A stretch of DNA of 64,000 nucleotides, from assembly GCA_964017185.1 (NCBI GenBank), contig OZ024874.1, positions 32,898,721-32,962,720 of the forward strand, given 5' to 3'. A model generated the notes under the pieces. The model made no database searches, had not been told where the DNA came from, and saw nothing but the letters and a program-made list of their open reading frames with translations. Both the position numbers and the translations under genes were made by a program. Positions 38,201 to 51,600 of the stretch are shown here, one piece after another. The stretch is from Rugalucina vietnamica. Lineage: Eukaryota; Mollusca; Bivalvia; Lucinida; Lucinidae. Position 1 is the stretch's first letter. Each line of letters begins with the position of its first letter.

Positions 38201-41200
38201 TGGCACAGTTGTTGATTGAAAAAGAAAATGGGAAAATATAAGTCCAGATAAATATTGATCATCATTCATACAGTTCATAGCAAGTCTTCTATATCAATTA
38301 TGGGAGTAGACTGATATGAATGTCTTATTGGTTATGATAGGACCTTAGTCTAAGACAAGAGGTATTCACTGCACATTTGTTGTGACCTTGATAATTAAGG
38401 TGGTGGCTTAGAGGTCCTATATGCCCATGTTCAAATATAGTTCATTTCTGAAAGTTGTTTACAAATTTTCCCATAAACCATATGTCATCACATCCAGTCC
38501 CTAGTTCATATTTAATCCATCAATGCATTAATCTAAAAATCAAGTGCATGTTGTTGGGTTAAGACCTTCCCATGTTTCTAAACCTCACTTTTATAATTGA
38601 GCCACCCCATGGGAAAACCAACAATCTACCTAGGCGAAAACAAAGGCGCAGATCAGCTTCGCGGTAACCGCGAAGCTGATCAGCGCCTTTGTTTTCGCTA
38701 CACGGATAGTACACTTCCTCTTCTTCTTAAATCTGAAATTTTAAGCATCTAGCCTGCTTCTGTGACTATACAGCCTGGTTTGTGTCGGACCTGTTCGGAA
38801 ACCACATTGTTGGTTTCCCCACGAGGCGGCTCATTTGTATGTTCTAGCTTGTGCATGCATGCATGTTATCTGTTGCATAAATTATGTTCAAAGGGAAATA
38901 ATCCAGGATGTATGCTGGTTCTTGCAAAAACAATTATTTTGTATCATTATGCGTGGGTTCAGAGTACCATTTTTACCAATGGATGCCAAATACCATTCAA
39001 GATTATCTTATGTTACCATTGGTAATGCCAATGTTACCAACATGTGGCAGCAAATAAGGCAGACAAAATACAGCATAGGCAAGTTTTACAACACAGGAAA
39101 AGTCATGTGATTCATAATTGCGAGCCTAAAAATATTTTACAAATTTCTCAAATAAGTACTATTTTGTCATAGAGGCAAATGTGAATTTTATGATATTTTT
39201 GTCATAGAGGCAAATGTAAATTTTATGAAGTAGAAAATAAAAATGACTAAAACAAGTGACATGTATTGATCAGTATGATAATATTTCCACCAGTGGTACC
39301 ATTATTAGTCAAGGCCGCTGTGTAATTCCGTGGCAAATTTTTGCTAAAAGTGGGAAACATGCATTTTCTTGTAGAAAAATATATTCTATTTAAGAAAAAA
39401 GATGTTTCCATTTTTTTTCATGACGTTTTAACGTCATAGTGACGTCAGATAAGATGGTACCCATTTTTGCGTAGTAAAATGTCTATAAATAAAGTTAAAT
39501 GAACCCATGAAAAGTAAATATTGGACAAAACTTGTATATTTTGATCAGTTGAGCTAATGTTATAAAGATGGCATCATGTTCGTTTATAGCAAATGCAATA
39601 TTGAATTATTTGAGATTCATTATGACGTAAATATGACGTCAGTAAGTGAAATACATGTCGCTGTGTAGTCTTGTTTGTATTTTGGGTAAAAGGTTGCAAA
39701 CAAGATATTTCTTGTCGAAAATATATATTCCCTATCATAAAAAGGATGGTTCTAATTTTTAAAATTGTATTAACGTTAACGCGACGTTCCGTCATAAAGT
39801 GACATGTGCAGTTATTTTGTCGTATACCAAAACTATTAACTTAGGGCTATTTACTTGATTATAATAACCTTGAATAGTTCGACTAGCTGTTATATTAATA
39901 AAAACAAAACATTTGAACATAAAATTAATATGCTGGTTTTGAATATAAATTATTTGTAACAATAACGTCATTATAATGACCTCAGTGTTTGAAAAATGAC
40001 ATCACATGAGTATAAACGGTGGATTATTTTGGAAGTTCAAATGCCAAAGGTATCCCGTTTTGTAGGGGGCGATATTTCAGCCATAGGTTGTGTCTAAGAT
40101 TAATAATTCATGTGAAAAATAAGGTTTGTGCAACAAGTGCCTATGTTCATATATAATGTGCACTAAATGACCTTAGAAGTTTGAAAAATGTTTCGTATTA
40201 AATCCTAAGCGAAGCGTCCGTACTTCTTTTTAAATGAAACAAAAACTGCTGCTGGTCGTTTTACATGACAAAACTAGTTAGTAGTAAATGGTACTTAAGC
40301 TTCTTGAACTTCAACAAACTGATAAAGTGAACCTAATTATAAATCAATAACCTCTATGGATGACTTTTCGACTTTGCCGGTATGTTTCACATTAATAGTA
40401 AATAAGCTAGTACCTGATGGTATAAGTACCTGATTGTTACTTTGGTTTTCCCCACCTCGGTTTTTGGAGTGGGAATCTTTCTCTGATTGCGCCTTTTCCT
40501 GATCTTTGCCTACTTGTACCTTTTTAGACCAGAGGACAGTATCATCGCATTCAAGAACACTATGTTGTTCTTCTTTTTATGGTCTTCTGTCACCGATATG
40601 TGTGTTTTTGTACTTCATTTGCAAATCATGTTCGATACTTAGTGACATTGAGCAAGGCACTTTCAGCTCCACACAGTACTGGCTAAATACACAGGAGAGA
40701 CATTGACCAGACCAAACATGACTCAAACACTTGGCCATTATGTATGACCAAACCAACCTGATTGTTTATATTAAAAGAAAGCGCGTCTTTAATTAAGAAA
40801 TAGATCAGCTCTAGAAGTGAATTGTTGAGTAATATATCACTGTTTGTAGGTCAGTTGTAAAGCAAGGCAAATCACGAGCGCGCAGCACAAGTAATTTATC
40901 TGCGTACAACTGACCGACAAACAGTAATATATTACTCAACAATTCACTCATTAACAGTGAATGATACGGTAAATGACCAATTAGTTCGAACACCCTAGCA
41001 GTTCGAACACCAAAAATTATTTTGGCTCGGATCCCTAAAATTTGCTCTTTTAGTTCGTACACTCGATTTTTTCAAAGGTCTAAATTTTTAATAGTTCGTA
41101 CACAAAACTTTGGCATGATTGTAGAGTAAATACCGACCTATAATCCTTTCTGACGCCATCAAAAGATCGTTTTTATTAAACAGAATGTTTCTTTTCTCAT

Positions 41201-44200
41201 GACTCATGTTTACTGTTGACGTGCAAAATAAAATGTACCACCTACCATGAAATATCGGTACTTGCACATGTATTTATTGTTTATTTCACTTGTTCCGTTT
41301 TCTTTTTTAATTTATTTATTTATTAAAGGCAAAAGATGCAAATAAAATCATACGTGGGCAAACTGAATATCTTTCCGAAATTTTCCTTTTGAAGCTAAGT
41401 GTCAATCTAAAACCATCAAAGCTGCTGTTTTGTTGTGTATTGGCTCTATATTTTATGCCACATGAAGCGGCGGTGTATACACACGAAAAAATCTATTAAA
41501 CTGGGTGTGTATTTGACAGTCGCGTAAGAAAGGACAGACCGGACATATCTCTTTTGGTTTCCGACCAGGTCTGACACAAACCAGTCTGTACGGCCACAGA
41601 GGCAGGCCAGACGCTTGGAAATTTTGAGTTTATGGATTGCACTGTGTAGCGAAAAGAAAGACGCTGGCGGGGACGCTGGTCAGTTAGATGTGCAGCTGTT
41701 GCACGTCTGATCTGCGTCTTTGTTTTCGCCTATGTATTTTGTTTTGTATTTATGCGGCGGCTCAAAATATGTGTTGCTTTCTAATGAAAGTGATCTTGTT
41801 TTTCAGAACACGGTTACAAGTCGCATCACGAAAACATGTCCGTATTATGTATACCCCCTTGAACCCCACTTCCATATAGCAAAACTGGGGTATGCGGGGG
41901 TATACCTATTTTTCTTATTTTTGCTTCAAAACATAGATTGTGGGTACTCATTAGAATCGCCTCGGCGAGTGTACCCACAATCTATGTTTTGAGCAAAAAT
42001 AAGAAAAATATCAAAATTTTTCGGCGGAAAATTTTCGATTTTTAAAGCTCAAAAAATCTCTGTTTATTGCATGGGCACGTTTTCGTAATGAATGCAACCA
42101 AAAATATATGATAATAGCCACTCAGCTGATCAGCGTAACATTTTGTTTGCTGTGCAGAGATTGCACAATGACTACTAGTACCTTCTGAATCCAGATTTTC
42201 AAGTTGAACAGACTAGTTTGTGTCGGATCTAGTCAGGATCCATGTATTATGAAGCAAAACTTGTTCAAGACCAGTCTAATTCGTGACGATCAGTTATTCT
42301 AACCACCATCTTTGTTTGTTTGTTTGTTTGTTTGTACATTTTGATTTGAACGACCCAGTCAACAACTATGCAGTCACATTGGGACGGAGCCCCTGCTATC
42401 AGTACTACAGGGAGTAAATGTTTGTTTGATGCTCACGATAGAATGTACCAAGCGGCCGTAGTTCGATCGCCAGCAAACATGCGTCGACTTGCTACCGACC
42501 AAGCTACCACACAATTTTCTTCTACTTCTTTAAAACTGACAAAGCTCGGTGTTAAAGGAAGGATACGAAAGCACAGTTTCAATGTTTCAATACTTTCTTT
42601 AATCAGGACATGTTTATATTTGAATTAAAAAAAATCAACAACAACAAACAGATAAGAAACAAACAAGAACGTGCAAACATGTCGAAGAAAAGCTACATGT
42701 ATATGCATGAACCTCGGAACGATCATCACTTCCTGAGCACTAAACCTTGCTCAAAGCGGAGGCTGTTTCTGAACATCAGACCACTCATTGTCAAGTGACG
42801 CTACCAATGGGTGCCAGCGCTTTCCTCAAATTTGAGCCGCTGCATGGGAAAACCAACAATCTGCATAGGCGAAAACAAAGGCGCGGATCAGCTTCACAGT
42901 AACTGCGAAGCTGATCAGCGCCTTTGTTTTCGCTACACGGATAGCACGCTAGTACAATTCATCTACTTCCTAAATCCAAATAAAATATTTCCAGCCTCTA
43001 ACCATCTTGTGTGACTGTACAGGCCGGTTTGTGTCGGACCTGGTCGGAAACCCAAATTGTTGGTTTTCTCATGCACATGCTCATATACATTGCATCGATG
43101 AAGAGCTACACTGCTGTACATGTACGAAGAAGTAGCTGAGCATATTAAACATGTGTACACAAAAACTATTGTTGCAAAAAATAAATAAATAAATAAATAA
43201 ATAAATAGATAAATAAAATAATAAAAAAATCCTCGTAAATAATTAGATTTCATATGCAAAATTTTGTATGTTTGACCGATTTCTTGCTTAACGCCCAGTC
43301 AACAGATATGGTAATGTCGGGACATCGCCGCTAGCAACCACATGTAAAGTTTGTTACGTGCACGTGCATGTCACTGCAGTGCTTGTCAACACTAGTACCA
43401 GCAATATTTAGTCACAGAGATCAATGAATGGGTCTTCAACCTCGTCGCTGTCAAACCCCGAAAATTCATCGAACTCATCGTCGCTGTAGAGACAATCATT
43501 CTCGGGTATGAGGTCGGAATCCCTGATCATGTGATCTTCTGTACCACTAAGCGCATTGGATATTCCTGTGACCGTGAATGACTTAGCAATGTAAGCCGTC
43601 TGTTGCAGTTCGTTCTGCGCCATTGCCATCCAGTTGACCACATTTTGTCGTGACGGGCCTGTCAGTACAAGACTGTCCTTGGCCTGTTCTTGTTTCTCCT
43701 GCATGAAGTCCGACCAGCATGACCGCACCCTGTCTTTGTACGGCTTGTTGATCACGACGTCTAACGGCTGCGCCTTACTCGTACAACCGCCGGGGATGAT
43801 AGCTGGGTATGTGTTGATTCTCTCGAGCTCTCTCCGAACACTGGGCGTGAGGTGTGCCGAGAAGGAATCCATCACGAGCAGTGCCGGGCGTCGCTGGGTG
43901 TACGGACGTAAAATTTCCTTTATCCAGCCTATCATTACGTCTTCCCTCATCCATGCTTTGTCGTTGAAACACAAGACCCATCCTTTTGGTCCGTTAACGT
44001 CGTCTGGGTTGCGCTTCCCTTTGAAGATAGCCATTGTTGGGAGAAACTCACCAGCAGCGCTGACGGCCAATACAGCAGTGTACCGCTTCTTTTCTCCTCC
44101 CGTTGTTCTGACACGGACATCTTTCTCACCTCGCGTATTTAACGTAGTGTTAGGCACAGTATCAAACACCATGGGCACTTCATCCATATTAATAATTAAG

Positions 44201-45617
44201 GCCTCCTCGTCCAGTTCCTTTGTGTCTCTGAGTTCATTCAAATGTTTGTAGAACGCCGCAAGACAAATCTCCAAGTCAGCCGGTAATTTCTGAGACAATG
44301 ATGTATGACGTCTCACACTGAAGTTGTTACGATCCATGAATCGCGTCATCCATCCTGACGAAGCTTTGAAGTCTGGATACTTGGATTTTGTAAGTGAAAG
44401 CATGTACCGACTAACACAAGCACGGCTTACCGGCAACTGGTGCTCCCTTCTTTCTATCACGAAGGTGGCAACCTTGTCCTCAATCTCCTGATCATAGGTC
44501 AGCTTTCGACCGCCGCCAATTTTGCGACCGCCTTTATGCCGTGGGACATCGACAGCCAGTTCCTTTTTCCACGTACCAATTGTGCTTGGAGCGATCCGCC
44601 ATTTTCTTGCTGTTGCTCTTAGGCCACACAGTTCAACTTCATCTAGGACCTCTTTCTTTTCGATGGGAGTGTACTGTGCGTATTTGCCCCGCTTCGGCGA
44701 TGGTTCATTGAGAACAGCATCATCTTCCTGGATCTGGCTGACCTAAGATACAAAACAAATTTTATCATTGTCGGAGAATGTAAACTTGTAAATATGATAA
44801 ACAACACGATCCGAGTAAACAAACTGGCGCAACTTGTCACTTTACATTTACATAAAAACAAAAGTAGCCGCATTTTCTGCAATATTGTATACCTTTAACA
44901 AAAAGCTGGAACCACTACATAAGTTTCGCCTTGGAACAATCAGTAATATAAAATTACTGGAGGGGTGGGGGGTGGTCTTAACGATTAATATTAAAAAAAG
45001 TATATTTTTCTGAGATTGGACTGATTTTAAAACTAACCTCTTCACGTGCTTCTTCACTCGGCATCTTTTTTGGTCGACCCACGGGACGTTTTGGTGTTTT
45101 CCCTAGCGGTGATTTAGGAAGTGGGGTTTCCCGCCATGCACGTGGAATTGTCTCCTCCACTGAGCTGACCTTATGGAAGAAATTATCCAAAGTTCTCTGC
45201 ATCTTAGAGCCGGCTTTGTCCTTTTTTTAATAATAGATCCAGTACAAGAACCCAAATGTTCGTGAAGTAGAAGTGGTAATTAAAACAGAGTAGAACGATG
45301 TCGAGAGTTATAAGATAATCTTATGCTTGAAAAATGCAGATGAACGGCCTTAAATTAAAAAGGCAGTGCAATGTAGTTTTATTAAAAATAACTTTCATTG
45401 GTTTCTTCTTGAACAGTTTAATTTGATTGGCTTGTTTGTGTATATACGTTAGCCAAGTCTAACATTGTATATTCAACTGACATGATCATGTATTTGTTGA
45501 CACGTATATAACGCACTGACACGATTGTGACACCCTTAGCACGTGCATGTTATTTGAAGGGTATTCCAGTGGCAGCTGTCGATCAACTTTATGACATACA
45601 CGCGCATGAAATAAACA

Positions 45618-45673
<56 letters not shown>

Positions 45674-48600
45674 AGACATTTAATTGATAAAAGTTACCGC
45701 AACTTAGCTACAAATTAGTAGTAGATAAGTGTAAATTACAAATATCTAGTAGATATGGTTAGGCCCCGTAAAAACGTCGTTATAAGAGCATGCCAGTAGG
45801 ATTATACATGCATGCAATCTTGTCAGAATCACTGCTATATAAATGTACATAAACCAAACAGACAAAAACACGTACATGCACAGTTGCACAATATCAGTCA
45901 GAAATCATGTTTTTGAGAAAATTATAGATATATTAATCATTTTCTGGCGACACGACTTATCTAGAAAGTACCATGGCTACTAAGTTCCCGGATAGGCACG
46001 GAAAAGCCTATCGTGCATGATGTATGAGCACGACGATGCATGAATTGCGGGGTGTACACTCAATTTGATAATTTTTGTCATGCATGTTGATGAGAATTCG
46101 ATCTTTGAAAATCACGAGAAAAAGGATCCGCTCGTAGAAAGTTTGCGCACTGTCATCTGAACATATCAAGAGAGACGCGTTTTCGTATGACTTACAAGGC
46201 AGCGGGCCATGTGGTGTTGTAAAAATGCAATCAGGGGAATGTCCTGGGGATTTTACTGGAAATATCGTGCTGTTAAATTCGTTCCAGGATATACCTCATG
46301 TGGTTTCAACACATAAAAACTGGACTAAGAACTTGTTCACATTCATTCAACATGAAGTTCATATATCCATGCGTCGTGCGAGGTTTCCACGTTTACAGAG
46401 TCTACTGGGATCCCGTTATCGGTGAGACGTTGACTACGCAGCCTGATCCAGACGGCAGACAGTTTGGCGACAAGCACAGCGTTGCAGTGATGAAGGATGG
46501 CATAACGTGTGGCCATCTACCTAAAGAAATATCATGCCTGGCGAAGTTCTTCATCGTGCATGGGGGAAATATAACATGCACAGTAACTGGGAAGAAACGG
46601 CGCTCAAAGATGTTACGCGGAGGTCTCGAAGTCCCGTGCACCTACTCGTTTCAAATGAAAGGCAAATCTGCGGCCGCCATTGTCCAACGCCTCAAAGACA
46701 AACTAGCCTGCGTTAGTAAATCGTGGTAGATCTTATGCTACCACGAAAACAAGAATAAAACTGTCCTTTTCAGGACAAACAATTATTCTGAAAGAGAAGC
46801 CTTTACAAGGTCAAATTAGTGGGTTATTAAATCAAGGACGTGATTGTTCGGTCATTTTCGGACGTTTTCGGTAGGCATGTTTTATTAATTCGAACACATG
46901 GTTTTTGCGTAGGGCATAATTTCTATCAATTCGAACACCACTGTCAATATTTATTTTTTAAGTGTTCGAACTAATTGGTCATTTACCGTACTTAATTGAA
47001 GGTTTTCAGATGATTGGTTGACTACTCTTTTTGCCTCTTTTATGCTTATATTAAGGTCATAGCTGTCACATGACTGCTGAACTTGATGCATTGTCCCTTG
47101 TATTTTAGTATCGCAATTGATATCTTTTACATAATCTAGCACAATTGTTTGTTACTTGCTTGCGCCTGCAGTTTTCGTAGGTTGAATAATTTGTCACCAA
47201 TTCATTTCTTCTTCTGGAAACCAGTATCAAACCCCAAATAAGCATATATAGCATGGCAAACACCACATGTATCATAATAAGGCTTGTTATAACCCGAGTG
47301 TCCCAGAAAAAGGAGCAGAGAATGTGTCAGTCTGAACAAGTGCATGCATGTCACCATGTATGCATCACATAACTGAATTTTTCTTGTACCTACTGCAAAA
47401 GCAAATGATGCAGCAGGTGCTGGAGAAAGCAAGATTAGCATAGGAATTGCATGAAGTAGTAAAGGCGATGCGTGGCTGGATACTACATATATGAAGCATC
47501 ACTTAAGACGCTAGTTTTATCGTTTTCATCGTGATAATTTAAAGATGGTCAATGAGGCAAATGAATGCCAATCATACGATAAGGCGAATTATATCGCATT
47601 CATCGCACGGACCTTTCATATAACTGATAAAGTTGGAAGTATACACCCAGACTTTTCTAAAGTCATTGCACAGCTATCATACATATCCGAAGATCAATAA
47701 CAGAGAATCATTTATGATACGAAATGCCAAGAGGATGTATGCGATACCGGAAGCCTCCTTGGCACAGTGGTTAAACCACTTGCCTTGTAAACCAGGGGTC
47801 GCAAGTTCGATCCCGGGCTTCGCCAGTCCTTCGGATTGAGACTACAACCTGAGATCCCGTGACAATCTTCAAAACAATGGCATACCGTGATGAGGCTGGA
47901 GACTATGTTGTGCCTTATATGTTAATTCCAATGGATTTAGTCCTCAGACCCGACTTATTTTCAAAACTGTATTCACACATACGATACCACCCCCTTGAAG
48001 TACGCACGAGTTAACACATCGATGACAGAAATTTCCACGAGCAAGAGAACGATGTATTGTGTAGTATATGGCATTCCAGCAGTCTTGTCGATTACTTTAC
48101 TGTCAATTTTGTAACCAAATACCTTGTATTTTAAATATCACCCCAAACCTTATAAACTTTATATAATGATAATCTAATAAAATGGTGGTGAAAATTTTAT
48201 TAAGTCATTTGGAAGAAGCCCTGCGTGATGGTACATTTTCGTAACGCAAATGAAGCTAAAGGGACCATAATACTACTATAATGAATATCATTTCACGTAT
48301 AATTCCGAAATCAAACATAATAAACGCAAAGCAATCCTTTTGAAATATCGAAATAATTCGTGGAATTCCTTTACCAAAATTGGCGAAAAACTGGAATAAT
48401 AAACATTATTTACATAGTATAAAGCTTTTTTGGTTCATGCAACGTCCATACACTGCTGTAATTAAATGATTTCCACCAATTGTACCATTTATGGTGCGAT
48501 CATTTAGTCAGAAACATGTTTGCTGTATTTTCGTCAAATTGGTGATGTACATTTGTTCTTATGTGTACAAGTATTTTCTTGTGTAGTATATTTCTTATTC

Positions 48601-51600
48601 TAACACAAAGACGTCAAACCAACGTCACTTTCACGTAGCAGTTGAGTCTACATAGAATCAAAATTGCATTTTAGTTTTGCCATAGGCATATTTAACCACG
48701 CTGCCTTAAAAGTAAGCATTAAATGCCACTATTAGCGCTTCGGAAAAAAAAAAAAAAATGCCTAATTTGATTAGAAAAGAGCTTACGTCATTTTGTAACG
48801 TCATTTTGACGTTAATATTTGGAATAAAAATTGTATCATCATCTTTTATTTTAAATGGCATATATAGCTCTGTATAAAAATCCAAAGGAAACACTTTAAC
48901 CAAACATTTGCCACGAGAGCGAAAATTTAGACACAGCGGCCTAAACTAATGTTTTGTTCAGCGGTGCCGATTCCGATCAGAATGTGCGCTGGATTTCTTA
49001 GCAAGATGGGTAGCTATACGCCGTTATTATTGGTTTCTACTTTAAACATATTGTGTTTTTACTAAATGTACATGGCACGGTCAAATTATTAGTAATTTGT
49101 AATTGTTTTCGCACATAATTTTAATTTTGTCGAATTAACGTCAAAATGACGTCATTTTTACGTTACATGAAGGCTAGAATTGCATTAACAGTATATACAT
49201 CTCATCAAAATGTTTCAAACCACTTCACGACCAAATAAAACATACAAATTTGCTTATTTTATGTGTAAGAAAAGATACAATGTTCATTTCTGAGAAAAAG
49301 TTGGTACGTCACTTTGTGACGTCATTAAAAAGTGACGTCATTGTGACGTTATTACGCCAAGGAAAAATTGGAAACATCGTTTTTCTGGAAGGGCATATAT
49401 TTCTCTACACGAAAATGGACAGGAATCACTTTTAGCAAAAATTTGCCACGGGAGCTCAAATCTCGACACAGTGGCCTTGACTATATTGCCAGTGGTACAA
49501 TCAGCAGCTGAAAAACATTCAGGATTTTCTCGATGGTACCATTGGTAAATTTGCAAATTTTACCATTCAGAGAACCCAGAATGCATGCTATTTAATTTGA
49601 AAGAGGTGACAAAAAAAATGTCAATATGTATGTAAATCAATAATCAAAAAGAAGCATTTGTGTCTTTACCAACTCCTAGTAGAATTTTAAAGCTTGTCAG
49701 TTGCAGTGACATTAGCTCCCTATGAAATATCTTTATGCAACTGACCAGCATGTTTATTACAACCACAGGACCTTGGTAGACAACAGGTTGTTTGTTTATT
49801 TATTGTTACCTTTATTGTAACCTTTACTACCTCCCCTCCCCTATCTGTGTAGTCTTTGTAGGTTTACTTGATAGAGTGTGGTGGCAATAGAACAATGAGT
49901 TCTGTAAACATGTTCTTTACAACTACTAAATATAGTTGCTTAGTATACAGTTATTTCATGCTTCAGCAAGCAATAGTTCAAAATATTTTCCCCGAGGTGC
50001 AGGTACCGACTTGGCATGCTATTGCCAATAGCGTGTCAAGTCGGTACCTGCCCCAAGGGGAAAATATTTTGCACTATTGCCTGTTTAAGCTTGAAATAAC
50101 TGTTTTATTACCTAATTTGTTCAAGCTTGTAATAAGTGTTTTATTACCTAGTTATATTCTAGTCGTGTGACTTATCGTGTGACTGGGCAATAGACATCTG
50201 ACCAGGCAATAGAATTTTCTATTGCCTGGTACTTTTTCAAGTTCTTACTTTGTAACATTCCAGTCATGTGACATATCATATGATCAGGCAATATACTGAT
50301 CACTGGCCAGGCAATAGAATTTTCTTTGCGTGGTACTATTTCATGGTATTAAAATAGTTACTGGAATAGAAGAAAATAACAAATACATGTAGGCATTTCT
50401 ATACAACTTTTGCTGTGATTAGGTAATAAAATATTTTAAGACTTTAATATCACTGCCTTGATGCTGGGATTTGTAATATAGGCCCCAGGGAGAAGGATGA
50501 TTGGTTTGAGTTTCAAGATGATGACAATTAGATTCAAATTTGTTTCCTTCTTCTAAAAAGGATTGGATATATATAGATCAGGTATGCTTTTAAAATGAAA
50601 TTTTTAAAATGAAGTATTTTGCCAAATTTTACACCTGTGCTCCATTTCATAGTGCAAACCAGCAAGCAGGTATTGCTTTTACTAAATGTGAATTTATTTA
50701 TTGTGATTCTATCATTTGCCATCATAATTATTGATTTTCTTAGCCCTTGACCCAACTGTTTTGCCCAGGATTGGTAAATTATTGATTTTCTTAGCCCTTG
50801 ACCCAACTGTTTTGCCCAGGATTGGTATTTTGAAACTCAAATCAATCACCTCACTGGGGCCTACATTACCAATCCGAGCATCATGGGGGCGTTAGACAAC
50901 AGTGAATATTAGAGTGAACATAGTAAGAAAGCTACCATGCCAACTCTAGGAAAATCTTTAATAGACAAACATGCTGTGATACAACCCCTTTTTATGCCCC
51001 AAACTTCAAAGAAGTTGAGGGGGGCATATTGGTTTGGGTCTGTGCGTGCATGCAGCATGTGTGCGTGCATGCATGTGAAAGTTACGCTTACACTTGGTCA
51101 AGAACTGTTAGAGCTAGGATCTTGAAACTTGGTACATGTATGTAGTTTGTTTATGAAAATTAAGAGGACCCATATTTTTTCTTTCTGGAAAATTCAAGGG
51201 GCTAGGGGCCCATTCTGTGAGAGTTGTGTCCCTTTTTAATTCTTGACAAAGTGAACAGATAGTGGGTACCTTGTGTGTGCAACTCCTCCTACAGTTTAAT
51301 ACTGATTCTCTTGAAACTTTACAGATATTGTGACCATGCTTTGAAGATATGCATATTGCTTGGATATAATCCTCAGATTAATTTTTTTGTCACTTTTTTC
51401 GCTATTTGAACTTAGCCATTTTTCGGGCATAATGACAATGAAAGTGAATGGACAGTGGGTACCTTGTGTGCACAACTCCTCCTACAGTTTAATACCGATT
51501 CTCTTGAATCTTTATAGATGTTGTGACCATGCTTTGAAGATCTGCATATTGTTTGAATATAATCCTCAGATTATTTTTTGTCATTTTTACACAATTTGAA

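Larger units (their letters stand above)
40967..46988. mobile_element. 6-kb pogo/Tigger-type DNA transposon with full TIRs
   Basis: CGGTAAATGACCAATTAGTT continuing CGAACAC (27 bp, 40967-40993) is perfectly inverted at 46962-46988, and TA flanks both ends (40965-40966, 46989-46990). The subterminal motif TTCGAACAC, or TTCGTACAC, recurs several times inside each end and is a plausible transposase binding site. The element encodes a minus-strand transposase (43408-45202) and a plus-strand HIRAN-like ORF (46298-46729) that converge on neither each other nor ACC. The left 2.4 kb is non-coding and carries nested MITEs. Confidence 0.88.

Noticed and set aside
43634..44251. 205-codon plus-strand ORF opposite the transposase.
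   Set aside because: It is the antisense shadow of the DDE transposase frame.
47753..47825. A functional tRNA-Thr gene.
   Set aside because: Anticodon, T and acceptor stems contain mismatches and a SINE-like tail follows, so it is called a tRNA-derived pseudogene.
39288..49500. A Polinton/Maverick because of long inverted arms.
   Set aside because: No polymerase B, integrase, ATPase or protease coding was seen, the ends lack typical Polinton termini, and the size is small.
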